A stretch of DNA of 64,000 nt from CAVVFX01 sp963777595 (GTDB taxonomy: Bacteria; Acidobacteriota; Terriglobia; Bryobacterales; Bryobacteraceae): positions 62,001 to 126,000 of the forward strand of contig CAVZRE010000045.1 in NCBI GenBank assembly GCA_963777595.1. The letters run 5' to 3'. A program made the translations under genes and the position numbers. The notes under the pieces were generated by a model that ran no database searches, was not told the origin of the DNA, and saw only the letters and a program-made list of their open reading frames with translations. Each line of letters opens with the position of its first letter. The first letter of the stretch is position 1. Shown piece by piece: positions 1-8,779 of this stretch.

Positions 1-2
1 GG

Positions 3-1676
3 GCCAGTCTTACAGCTCCCAATCCCCTGGGAGTTCTGCACGGGTTGGAGACTCTCCTGCAACTGGTCGACGACACGCCGGCGGGTTTTGCAATACCGGC
101 CACAACCATAGACGATCATCCCCGCTTTGCGTGGCGCGGCATGCTCATCGACGTCTCGCGGCACTTCATGACGCTCGAAACGATCCGCCGGCAACTCGAC
201 GGAATGGCCGTGGTGAAGATGAATGTCCTGCACTGGCATCTGTCCGACGATCAGGGATTCCGCGTGGAGAGCCACGTTTTTCCGAAACTGCAGCAAGACG
301 GGTCCGACGGAAAGTTTTATACGCAGGACGAGGTTCGCGGAATCCTGGCCTATGCGCGCGATCGCGGAATTCGGGTAATACCGGAATTCGACGTCCCGGG
401 CCACACTTCAAGCTGGCTGGTGGCGTATCCGAAACTGGCGACCGATCCGAACGGACTGGTGATCGGACGGCGTTTCGGCATCTACGACCCTTGCATGGAT
501 CCGAGCAACGAGGCAGTTTATCCGTTCCTCGATCAATTTGTCGGGGAGATGGCGAAACTGTTTCCGGACGAATACTTTCACATCGGCGGCGACGAGGTCA
601 ACGGGAAGCAGTGGCTCGCCAGCGCGAAGATCCAGGCCTTCGAGAAAGCCCATAGCATGCCTGGCGGGAAAGAAGGCAATATAGCGATTCACCGCTATTT
701 CAACGAACGGCTGGCCGCCATCTTACGCAAACATGGAAAGCGAATGGAGGGCTGGGATGAGATCCTCAATGCGGATCTGCCCAAGACTATCGTGATTCAG
801 TCCTGGCGCGGGCAGAAATCGCTGGCCGAGGCGGCCCAGCATGAGTTCACCGGGATTCTGTCGAGCGGGTATTACCTCGATCACATGTCGACGGCTGCGA
901 CGCATTATGCCGTCGACCCGCTCTCCAAAGAGTGCGCCGGTCTGACCGACGATCAGAAGAAGCTGGTGCTTGGAGGCGAATCCTGCATGTGGGGCGAGTA
1001 CGTTTCGCCGGAGAATATCGACGGGAGGATCTGGCCGCGCAACGCGGTGATCGCCGAACGTTTTTGGTCGCCTGCCTCAGTGACCGACCCGGCAAGCATG
1101 TATCAGCGCATGGAACGCGTTAGCCGGGATCTGGAATATGCGGGGCTTTTGCACCAGAGGAACTATCAGCTGATGTGCGAGCGCCTGGCGGGCAACGGTC
1201 CAGTGGAGCCGGTAAAGATTTTGGCGGATGTCGCGGAGGCCGGATCGCTCGGTGTTCGCGCGCATGCGCATAAGTATTCGACCGACGAACCGTTGAACCG
1301 GCTGCCCGACACAGTGCTACCGGAGAGCGATCGGGCGCGCCGTTTTGCGGAATTGGTGGAGCGGGTGAAAGATCCGCGCGCCGCGGCGGAGGTCCGTTCC
1401 TGGCTGATTCTCTGGCGTGACAATGATGCGAAGCTGAAGGCGGTGATTGCCCAATCGGCACTGCTGACGGGTGCGGAGCCGGCGTCCCAGACACTGTCGG
1501 ATGTGGCGAAGATTGGTCTGGAAGCTTTGGATGCGATCGGCGCAGGTAGACAGCTTGACAGCAAGTCGGCGGCCGCGATCAAAGCGCGTCTGACGTCGGC
1601 GGCGCGGCCGGTAGCTGAAGTGAGGATCGCGGTGGTCGCGCCGATTCAAACGCTGGTCAATATGGCTATGAAATAG
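3..1676 (+). CDS. GH20 beta-N-acetylhexosaminidase, 5' end missing
   Basis: Family 20 glycoside hydrolases remove terminal N-acetylhexosamine from chitin fragments, peptidoglycan or glycans by substrate-assisted catalysis. The frame is open from base 3, before the first possible start (TTG at 45), and those upstream codons already match the family (a GVLHGLETLLQL stretch), so the gene begins outside the window. Visible motifs are HWHLSDDQGFR (from about base 231) and HIGGDEV (from about 579), which holds the catalytic Asp-Glu pair. The last 200 residues are an alpha-helical tail without a recognised motif. The signal peptide, if any, is not visible. The methyltransferase gene follows after 15 bases. 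Family assignment is secure; the exact substrate is not. Confidence 0.93.
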   Translation, partial: ASLTAPNPLGVLHGLETLLQLVDDTPAGFAIPATTIDDHPRFAWRGMLIDVSRHFMTLETIRRQLDGMAVVKMNVLHWHLSDDQGFRVESHVFPKLQQDGSDGKFYTQDEVRGILAYARDRGIRVIPEFDVPGHTSSWLVAYPKLATDPNGLVIGRRFGIYDPCMDPSNEAVYPFLDQFVGEMAKLFPDEYFHIGGDEVNGKQWLASAKIQAFEKAHSMPGGKEGNIAIHRYFNERLAAILRKHGKRMEGWDEILNADLPKTIVIQSWRGQKSLAEAAQHEFTGILSSGYYLDHMSTAATHYAVDPLSKECAGLTDDQKKLVLGGESCMWGEYVSPENIDGRIWPRNAVIAERFWSPASVTDPASMYQRMERVSRDLEYAGLLHQRNYQLMCERLAGNGPVEPVKILADVAEAGSLGVRAHAHKYSTDEPLNRLPDTVLPESDRARRFAELVERVKDPRAAAEVRSWLILWRDNDAKLKAVIAQSALLTGAEPASQTLSDVAKIGLEALDAIGAGRQLDSKSAAAIKARLTSAARPVAEVRIAVVAPIQTLVNMAMK

Positions 1677-1691
1677 CTTGCGGCTGACAGA

Positions 1692-2378
1692 ATGAATTCT
1701 GTCATACAAGGAACTATGCAATGGAGGGCTGAGCGCTCACTCGAACCTGAATACATGGACTCCGATGATGTTCCAGAATCGGAGCGCGCGGCTTTCCATC
1801 GGGATCTGCAATTAATCCACCGGCTGCTAGGTACGCTAAGGACGATCACGGAGCGGATCCGGCGCGGGCCCGGACCGGTGCGCTCGGTGATGGATATCGG
1901 ATGCGGGGACGGCGCCGTGCTGGCGCGCATTCGGGAGGCTGTCGGGGCGGAGGTGATTGGAATCGATCTGCGGCCGCCGGAGAGCGACGTCTATGGAGTG
2001 ACGATTCTACAACGCGACGCCACGCGTGACGAGCTTCCGTCAGCCGACGTGGCAATCTCCATGCTGACTCTTCATCACCTGACCGATGAGCAGGTGGTGG
2101 GGGTGATCCGCAACGCTGCTCGCTCTTGCAAGAGGCTGATCTGTCTTGACTTGGTCCGGCATCCGTTGCCGTTTGCGCTGTTCAGCCTTTTCATCGGTCC
2201 GCTGATCCATAAGAAGGCTGCGGACGATGGCCGCCAGTCGATCCGTCGGGCTTTTAAACCGGCTGAGTTGCAGAGGCTGGTGATCAGCGCACTGGACGGC
2301 ACCGGGGCTACCTTCCAACACGATGTTTCAAGATACTACGCGAACCAAATCATCGACATCCAGTTTGGGGGCTGGTAG
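1692..2378 (+). CDS. class I SAM-dependent methyltransferase
   Basis: A 228-residue soluble protein with a Rossmann-type methyltransferase core. Motif I reads MDIGCGDGAV (residues 67-76), followed by the acidic end of strand 2 (GIDLRP, about 90-95) and a motif III/IV region (SADVAISMLTLHHL). The first 60 residues are helical and contain a conserved-looking ERSLEPEYMDSDD stretch. The acceptor substrate cannot be inferred. An alternative ATG at 1716, behind AAGGA, would remove eight residues; neither start has an ideal Shine-Dalgarno sequence. It lies 15 bases after the hexosaminidase and may be cotranscribed, but no functional link is evident. Confidence 0.85.
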   Translation: MNSVIQGTMQWRAERSLEPEYMDSDDVPESERAAFHRDLQLIHRLLGTLRTITERIRRGPGPVRSVMDIGCGDGAVLARIREAVGAEVIGIDLRPPESDVYGVTILQRDATRDELPSADVAISMLTLHHLTDEQVVGVIRNAARSCKRLICLDLVRHPLPFALFSLFIGPLIHKKAADDGRQSIRRAFKPAELQRLVISALDGTGATFQHDVSRYYANQIIDIQFGGW

Positions 2379-2451
2379 GCGAACGGTAACCTGTCCGACG
2401 TTTGTAACGCCTTTTTCGTTGGTGTGTCACGCAGCGAAATCTTTATATCTT

Positions 2452-2466
2452 GTAAACGCTTGTAAA
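2452..2466 (+). promoter_or_regulatory. motif shared with the upstream region of cassette 2
   Basis: GTAAACGCTTGTAAA lies 62 bases before the start codon of receptor 1. A 13-of-15 match, GTAAACAGTTGTAAA, lies on the minus strand at 45941-45955, 85 bases before the first gene of the paralogous cassette. A common regulator binding site is inferred from this match alone. Confidence 0.35.
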
Positions 2467-2491
2467 AGCTCCCTTTGATTGATTGACACAC

Positions 2492-2510
2492 GTCCAAGCT
2501 TCAGTTGGAC
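2492..2510. repeat. perfect 6-bp inverted repeat with 7-nt loop
   Basis: GTCCAA (2492-2497) and TTGGAC (2505-2510) flank GCTTCAG, 18 bases before the receptor 1 start. A TTGACA hexamer overlaps just upstream (2483-2488), but no good -10 element follows. The site could be an operator, a leader hairpin or a small palindromic repeat of the same type as that at 47799. Confidence 0.4.
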
Positions 2511-2528
2511 TAACAGATAAAGGTCCCC

Positions 2529-5500
2529 GTGCAACGTATCGTCAGTCTTCTTCTTTTTTTGCTCATGGGTCCGCTCCAGCTGGCCGCCGCGGTGCATAGC
2601 GGTTCCGTTCGAGCCGCCGATCACTTCATTCCCGGGGCGACAGTCACCGCCCGGCAAGGGACGGTTAAACTTATCGCTTATACCGACGAAGCCGGCCAGT
2701 ACTCGTTGGTGCTGACGCCGGGTACGTGGGAGATTTCCGTAGAGATGCTGGGATTCAACCCTCAGACATTCAGAGTGTCAGGGGACAACGATTCTACTCA
2801 CGAGTGGGCGCTCGAGATGCCGCGCATTGGCGATCCGGTACCCACCGCGACCACAAGTGCGCCCCCGCCAGCCCCTCCGAGCGGCACTACGGCTGCTCCG
2901 CCAGCATCCGCTTCTACGACGGCGACCGCGGGCACAGCGCTGGCAGCGGCCGGAACAACTGCCGCAACTCCAGCCAAACCGGCTGAAGAAGCGAAAGCTA
3001 CGACCCAGCAGGCGTCCAACCAGCGCCGCCGGCCCCGACCACAACAACCGGGGGGCTTTCAGAGCGCCTCCGTCCGGGCTACGGCGGAAGGCCAGCAGGC
3101 GTTATCGGAAGCGGCGGCTGCTCCGGGTGCGGCTCCCAGCCCTGGAGAGTCGGACGAAACGCTGCTCGTCACCGGCAGCACCAGCGGCGGTTTGGCGGCG
3201 GCCAGTGATGACGAAAGCCGCCGGCAACGACAGTCCCGCGGGGGTGACAATCCTTCGCTATTCGCAGGCGGCTTCGGCGATCCTAACGGCATGGGAATGT
3301 CGCCTGGACTCGGCAACGGTTCGGGCGACAGCCTGGGACTGAGCGGATTCGGAGCCGGGGCGATCCAGGGCGGTTTTGGCGCGGATGCCGGCCCAATGCC
3401 GGGAATGGACGGCGGCCGCGGACGCGGAGGTCCTCCGGGCGGCGGAGGTGGCGGCGATGGCGGACGCGGAGGGGGTGGGGGACGTCGTGGACGACCGACG
3501 ACGGGTCACGGACCCTACAACGGACAGTACAACAGTTTCGGCAATCGCCATCGCAGTGATGCGGACTTGAGCGGGTCAGTGTACATCAATCTGGCCAATT
3601 CCTATTTGAATGCGGCTCCCTTTTCCCTGAATGGCGAAAAGGCCGCTAAGCCTTCGTACGATCAGGCGCGCTTCGGCTTCAACCTGGGCGGCCCGGTGGT
3701 GATTCCGAAAATTGTCAACCTGCCGCGATGGAGCTTCAACATCGCTTACTCGCAGACGGTCAGCCGGAATCCTGTGAACCTGGTTTCGTCGATGCCGACA
3801 CCGGCTGAACGGACCGGCGACTTTTCAGCGCTGCTCGGCACGACTACGATCTATAACAACGGCGTGCCGTTTCAAAACAACGTGATCCCGGCTTCGATGA
3901 TCAGTCCCCAGGCAAAAGCTCTGTTGAACTACTTTCCGCTGCCAACCTACGTCGGAGTCGTGCAAAACTACAGGCTGCAAAACTCGTTTCCGAACAATAA
4001 CGATAATCTCGGGCTGCGCCTGAATGCTCCGCTCTCGAAGAAGGACCGGATCACGGTCAACTATCAGATGCAGATGCGCGATTCGCAGAGCGAGCAGCTC
4101 TTCGGCTACCGGGATCCGTCAAGCGGCAACGGTTTAAGCGCTTCCCTGGGCTGGAGCCACAGCTTCGCTCCGCGCTTCAACAACAGCGCTACCGTCACGC
4201 TCAGCCGAAATTACAGCAAGATCCAGCCGTACTTTGCTACTACGACAGCGACATCCACTCCACAGAATATTGCCGGCGCATTGCTGGGAATTCAGGGACA
4301 GGTACCCATTAACTATGGACCGCCGAGCCTGTCGTTCACCAATTTCGGGGGCCTCTCGGACGGTACAGCATCGGTCAGCCGGCCTCAGACGATCAATTTC
4401 ACCGATGGCATCACGTACGTTGTGAAGCGCCGTCACAATCTTACCTTCGGCTATCTTTACCGGCGTCTGCAGCAGAATACGCTGTCATATCCCAATGCGC
4501 GCGGCTCGTTCAGCTTCAGCGGTCTGGAGACGAGTCTGATCGATGCCAGCGGGCAGCCGCTCGCCAATACCGGCTTCGATTTTGCCGATTTTCTGCTGGG
4601 TCTTCCGCAATCGAGCTCCCTGCGCCAGGGCGACAATAATAACTATTTCCGGGGCTGGTCCACCAGCGCGTACGCGCAAGACGACTGGCGTATCAACCAT
4701 AAGCTCTCGATCAATGTCGGGATTCGCTACGAGTATTTCTCGCCTTACACCGAGCTTTATGGGCACCTGGTGAATTTGGCCGTGAACCCGAGCGTCACGC
4801 AGGTTTCGGTGATGGTTCCGGGAAACACGCTGCCGGCCGCGAGCGCATTCCCGTTCGGCTTGCCGGCTTCCTATACGTTGGTTCCAGGGAGCCAGGCAGG
4901 TCTGCCCAGCAGCCTGGTCAAGCCCGACGACAATAACTTCTCGCCGCGTTTCGGTTTCGCCTACCGGCCGTTCAAGAAACGCCCGACCGTGGTCCGCGGC
5001 GGCTACAGCATCTTCTATAGCGGCTCCGCTTATGGACAGATCGCCGCTCAGTTGGCTTCGCAGCCGCCCTTTGCGCAGAGCGTCTCGGTGACCACCACTT
5101 CTTCGAATCCTTTGCGGCTTGCGCCTCCCACCGGCCTCACTACCCAAAACATCACGAATAGTTTCGCGATCGATCCGAATTACCGGCTGGCCTATGCGCA
5201 AAACTGGGTTTTCGCCGTCCAGCACACGCTGCCTCACAACCTGCTGATGGAGCTCGAATACATCGGCACCAAGGGTACCGACTTGGGCGTTGTGGATCAG
5301 CCGAATCGGGCGCCGGCGGGGGCGTCGCTCCTGAATGCGCAGAACGAGTTGCCGATCGCCAATGCGGCGTCGTTCAACTACCAGACTTCAGGCGCCAATT
5401 CCAGCTTACAACGCCGGGCAGGTGCGGATGACGCAGCGGTTCAACCGCGGCATGTCTTTCGTGGCGCTTTATACTTACTCGAAGTCCCTCGACGACGCGT

Positions 5501-6118
5501 CCAGTTTCAGCGGACCCGGCGGCACGACCGTACAGTTCATCAACGATCTGCGGCTCGAGCGCGGCCTCTCCACTTTCGACCAGCGTCATCGCCTGACGTT
5601 GACGTTTCTAGCCTCTTCGCCGGTGGGCGTGCACGGCTTCATGCGCAATGGCGGCTGGAAGACTAAACTCATGACCGGCTGGTTTCTGTCCGGGAACTTT
5701 ACCGCCGCTAGCGGCACGCCGCTGACGGCCAAAGTGGCCGGCAATTTATCGAACATCGGCGGCACCGCAGCCTTCGGTACGGGCCGCGCGCAAGCCACGG
5801 GCGAGAGCATCAATGCCGGCAACGATCCTTACTTCAATCTCGCGGCCTTCACCACTCCGCTGCCGGGGACGTACGGAAACGCCGGGCGCGACACCATCGA
5901 GGGTCCGCTGGTGACTTCGCTGAACGCGGCGCTGAATCGCGGCGTTCCGATTCGGCGAGACGCGGCGTCAATTGCAACTGCGGCTGAGCGCCAACAACGC
6001 TCTGAATCACGTGCAGATCACGGGCTTCGGCACCACGATCAACGCTTCGACGTATGGCCTGCCGACAGCCGCATCGGCCACGCGCACGGTCAGCTTACTC
6101 TTGAGGTTCAGTTTCTAA
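2529..6118 (+). pseudogene. Oar-like TonB-dependent receptor (cassette 1), two frameshifts
   Basis: Outer-membrane receptor of the large acidobacterial family. It starts at GTG 2529 with a signal peptide (MQRIVSLLLFLLMGPLQLAA), then a carboxypeptidase-regulatory-like beta domain (about residues 28-95), an Ala/Pro/Thr linker (100-160), and a Gly-rich segment (about 240-325, bases 3250-3500). A long beta-barrel follows. No ordinary plug domain is visible. Frame breaks: an extra T at 5406-5407 and an extra base near 5950. Correcting both gives one continuous protein through YNAGQVRMTQRFNRG and YFNLAAFTTP, ending in aromatic-terminated LLLRFSF and TAA at 6116-6118. The pieces in frame are 2529-5406, about 5407-5949 and about 5951-6118. 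The VWFA gene starts one base after the stop, so the two are probably translationally coupled. A close paralogue is at 41850-45419. Confidence 0.85.
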
Positions 6119-6119
6119 A

Positions 6120-8239
6120 ATGAAGTACGCACCACAGGCTTCAGTCTGTTCAGTTCTCCTGGCGATCACGGCTCTTGCCCAAGCCCCGCAGCCGATTGCT
6201 CTGCAGTCGGACGGCACCATCCCTAAGTTCTCGAGTACCAGCAACCTGGTGATCGTCGACGTGACGGTGAAGGGCAAGTCCGGCAACCCGATCGAGAATC
6301 TCAAAGCGAGCGATTTCATCGTCACGGAAGACGGCAAGCCGCAGAAGATCGCGGTCTTCGAGTTCCAGAAGCTGACGGATATGCCGGAGCCGCCGCCGCT
6401 CCTTGCGCTGAGCGATCAGATGAAGCTGCCGGAAGCGCCCAAGACCACCATCACGGCCGAGACGCCGGGACAGGTGCAGTATCACAACAAACGGCTGATG
6501 GTGTTCTATTTCGATTTCTCGTCCATGGGCATTCCGGAGCAACTGCGCGCGCAGGAAGCCGCGATGGAGTATCTCGACGACCAAGATCACCAAGGACGAC
6601 ATCGTCGCGATCCTGCTCTATTCGAGCCGTGTCAACGTCCTCACCGATTTCACCGCCGACCGCGACCAGCTTACCGGCATCATCAAAACGCTGCCCATCG
6701 GCGAGATGACGGAACTGGCGGGTCTCGCGGATGACGGCAGCGACGATAACGAGGATACCGGCGCGGCATTCGTGGCCGATGAGACCGAGTTCAACATCTT
6801 CAACACGGACCGGAAACTGCAGGGACTGGAACAGGCTTCGCGGATGCTGGCCGCTCTGCCGGAGAAGAAGTCGCTGATTTACTTCGCGGCCGGCGTCAGC
6901 AAGACGGGAGTCGACAACCAGGCGCAGTTGGAGGCCACGGTCACGGCGGCTTCAAAAGCCAATGTGGCAATTTATCCGATCGATACTCGCGGCCTGATGG
7001 CCGACCCTCCCGGCGGCGGCGCAAGCAAAGGCGCGTCGCGAGGTTCGGGCGCTTTCACGGGCTCGGTCTATAACACGCAGCGCAACAACATCAACAACTC
7101 GCAGGAGACCCTGGTCACGCTGGCGGCGGACACCGGCGGCAAGGCGTTTCTCGACAGCAACGACATCACCGGCGGAATCATGCAGGCCCAGCAGGAACTG
7201 CGGAGCTATTATGTCATCGGCTACTACAGCGGTAACGGCGCGAGGACGGCAAATTCCGCAAGATTTCGGTCAAGCTGGCGGGGAAGCTCGACGCCAAACT
7301 GGAGCATCGCCAGGGATATTATGCAGGCAAGATCTGGGGCAAGATGAATGGCACGGACAGAGAGCAGCAGTTGACGGAAGCTATATCCGCCGGCGAGCCG
7401 GTCACCGACATTCCGCTCGAGATGCAGATCGATTATTTCCGCATCGGACCGACGAGTTACTTCGTGCCGGTCTCGATTAAGATGCCGGGCTCAGCGGTGG
7501 CGTTGGCGGCAAAGGGGAACACCGGATCACGCAGTTCGATTTTCTAGGCCAGATCCAGGACGAGCAGAAGGCGGTTGCCGGGAACGTCCGCGACTTCGTC
7601 AAGATCAAGCTCAATTCGGACAAGGCTGGAAAGGTGTCCCGCAAGAGCTTCCAATACGACGCAGGCTTTACCCTGGCGCCTGGGCGTTACCGGATGAAAT
7701 TCCTGGTGCGCGAGAACGTCAGCGGCAAGATGGGGACTTTCGAAACTCGCTTCACGATTCCCGACCTTAGCGCGGATACTTCCGGTTTGAAACTGAGCTC
7801 TATTATCTGGAGCAATGTGCGGGAGCCGTTTAAGGCCGCGGCCGGGACTGCCGAGAGAATGTCGAAGAAGGACGTTTCGGCGAATCCGCTGGTAGTGGGC
7901 GATGAGAAGGTGGTTCCGAATATCACTCACGTCTTCCGGCGGAGCCAGAATCTATACGTGAACTTCGACGTGTACGATGCGCGCCCGGATCCTGATCATA
8001 GCAATGCGCGGCGAGTGAAGGTGAGTATGAGCCTGTTCGATCCCAAGGGGTCGAAGGAGTTTGAGATCGGACCGCTGGAAGCTACGCAACTGGCGTCTAC
8101 GCGTCCCGAGGCTGTGCCCGTGCAATTCCAGGTGCCGCTGAAGGACCTTGCTCCAGGACGCTATCTGGTCCAGATCAATGCTGTCGATGAAGTGGGGCGC
8201 AAATTTGCTTTCCCGCGAACTCCATTGATTATTCGCTAG
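6120..8239 (+). pseudogene. VWFA-related acidobacterial protein (cassette 1), three frameshifts
   Basis: A secreted protein (leader MKYAPQASVCSVLLAITALA) with a beta-sandwich start (NLVIVDVTVKGKSGNPIENL) and a von Willebrand A domain. The MIDAS-like motif reads DFSSM, with Met where the usual DxSxS has its last Ser. A long beta-rich C-terminal half follows. It aligns along its whole length with the intact 727-residue paralogue at 39646-41829. By that comparison the frame breaks lie near 6580 (net +1), near 7242 (one G missing in GCGGAG) and at 7512-7518 (one G missing from a G run). With these restored no internal stop remains. The start lies one base after the receptor stop. The ligand and role are unknown. 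The regular reconstruction suggests sequence error or very recent decay. Confidence 0.82.
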
Positions 8240-8355
8240 GCGGACCGAAACAGCCGCAAGCGCGCGGGTCTGGTTTACGGCGAATCCTTGTGCCGGATTG
8301 ACGGCCGGCTGCTGCGCTCTTTGCTGCGGCTGAGTAAATTGGCGATACAAGGGTG

Positions 8356-8391
8356 TTGACATACGAACGACTTCGTAGTAAATTCTTCGTA
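8356..8391 (+). promoter_or_regulatory. promoter with overlapping BlaI-type operator
   Basis: TTGACA (8356-8361) is followed after 17 bases by TAAATT (8379-8384). Within the spacer lies a perfect inverted repeat, TACGAA-N4-TTCGTA (8362-8377). A third half-site, TTCGTA, lies at 8386-8391 and touches the start codon at 8393. This fits autorepression of the blaI-M56 operon, as known for BlaI/MecI systems; the binding itself is inferred. Confidence 0.65.
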
Positions 8392-8392
8392 G

Positions 8393-8779
8393 ATGAGCGA
8401 AGGTCTACCCCGTCCGACGGATGCCGAACTGGAAATTCTAACTGTGCTCTGGAGCCGCGGTTCGAGCACTGTCCGCGAGATCCACGAAACCATCTCCTTG
8501 CGTAAGCCGACGCAGTACACGACCGTGCTTAAAATGCTGCAGATCATGGCCGAAAAGGGTCTGGTGCGGCGCGACGAAAAGCAGCGGGCACACGTATATC
8601 AGGCCGCGCGACCGCGAGAATGGACGCAAAAACAACTGGCCGGCGACCTATTGCAACGTGGCTTCGATGGCTCCGCGGCTCGACTGCTGCAAGGCGCTCT
8701 CTCGGCCCGCAAGACTACCAAAGCGGAACTGGCCGAACTGCGCCAACTCCTGGACGACTTTGAAAAGGGGAGGCGATGA
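8393..8779 (+). CDS. blaI: BlaI/MecI/CopY family repressor
   Basis: A 128-residue winged-helix repressor. The N-terminal half shows the family pattern PRPTDAELEILTVLW, STVREIHETI and a recognition region with PTQYTTVLKMLQ; the C-terminal helices would dimerise. In the known systems BlaI represses its own operon and is inactivated by cleavage when the membrane metallopeptidase partner is activated. Here the partner gene overlaps by four bases (ATGA), so coupling is very likely. The promoter directly upstream holds a TACGAA/TTCGTA palindrome that fits an autoregulatory operator. No beta-lactamase gene lies nearby, so the regulated process is unknown. Confidence 0.9.
   Translation: MSEGLPRPTDAELEILTVLWSRGSSTVREIHETISLRKPTQYTTVLKMLQIMAEKGLVRRDEKQRAHVYQAARPREWTQKQLAGDLLQRGFDGSAARLLQGALSARKTTKAELAELRQLLDDFEKGRR

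Noticed and set aside
2483..2511. Standard promoter starting with TTGACA before receptor 1
   Set aside because: The hexamer 17 bases later (TGGACT) is a poor -10 and no alternative spacing improves it, so it is not listed as a promoter.
5395..5415. Programmed frameshifting in receptor 1
   Set aside because: No slippery heptamer or following structure is evident; a single extra T explains the shift, and other genes have unrelated breaks.
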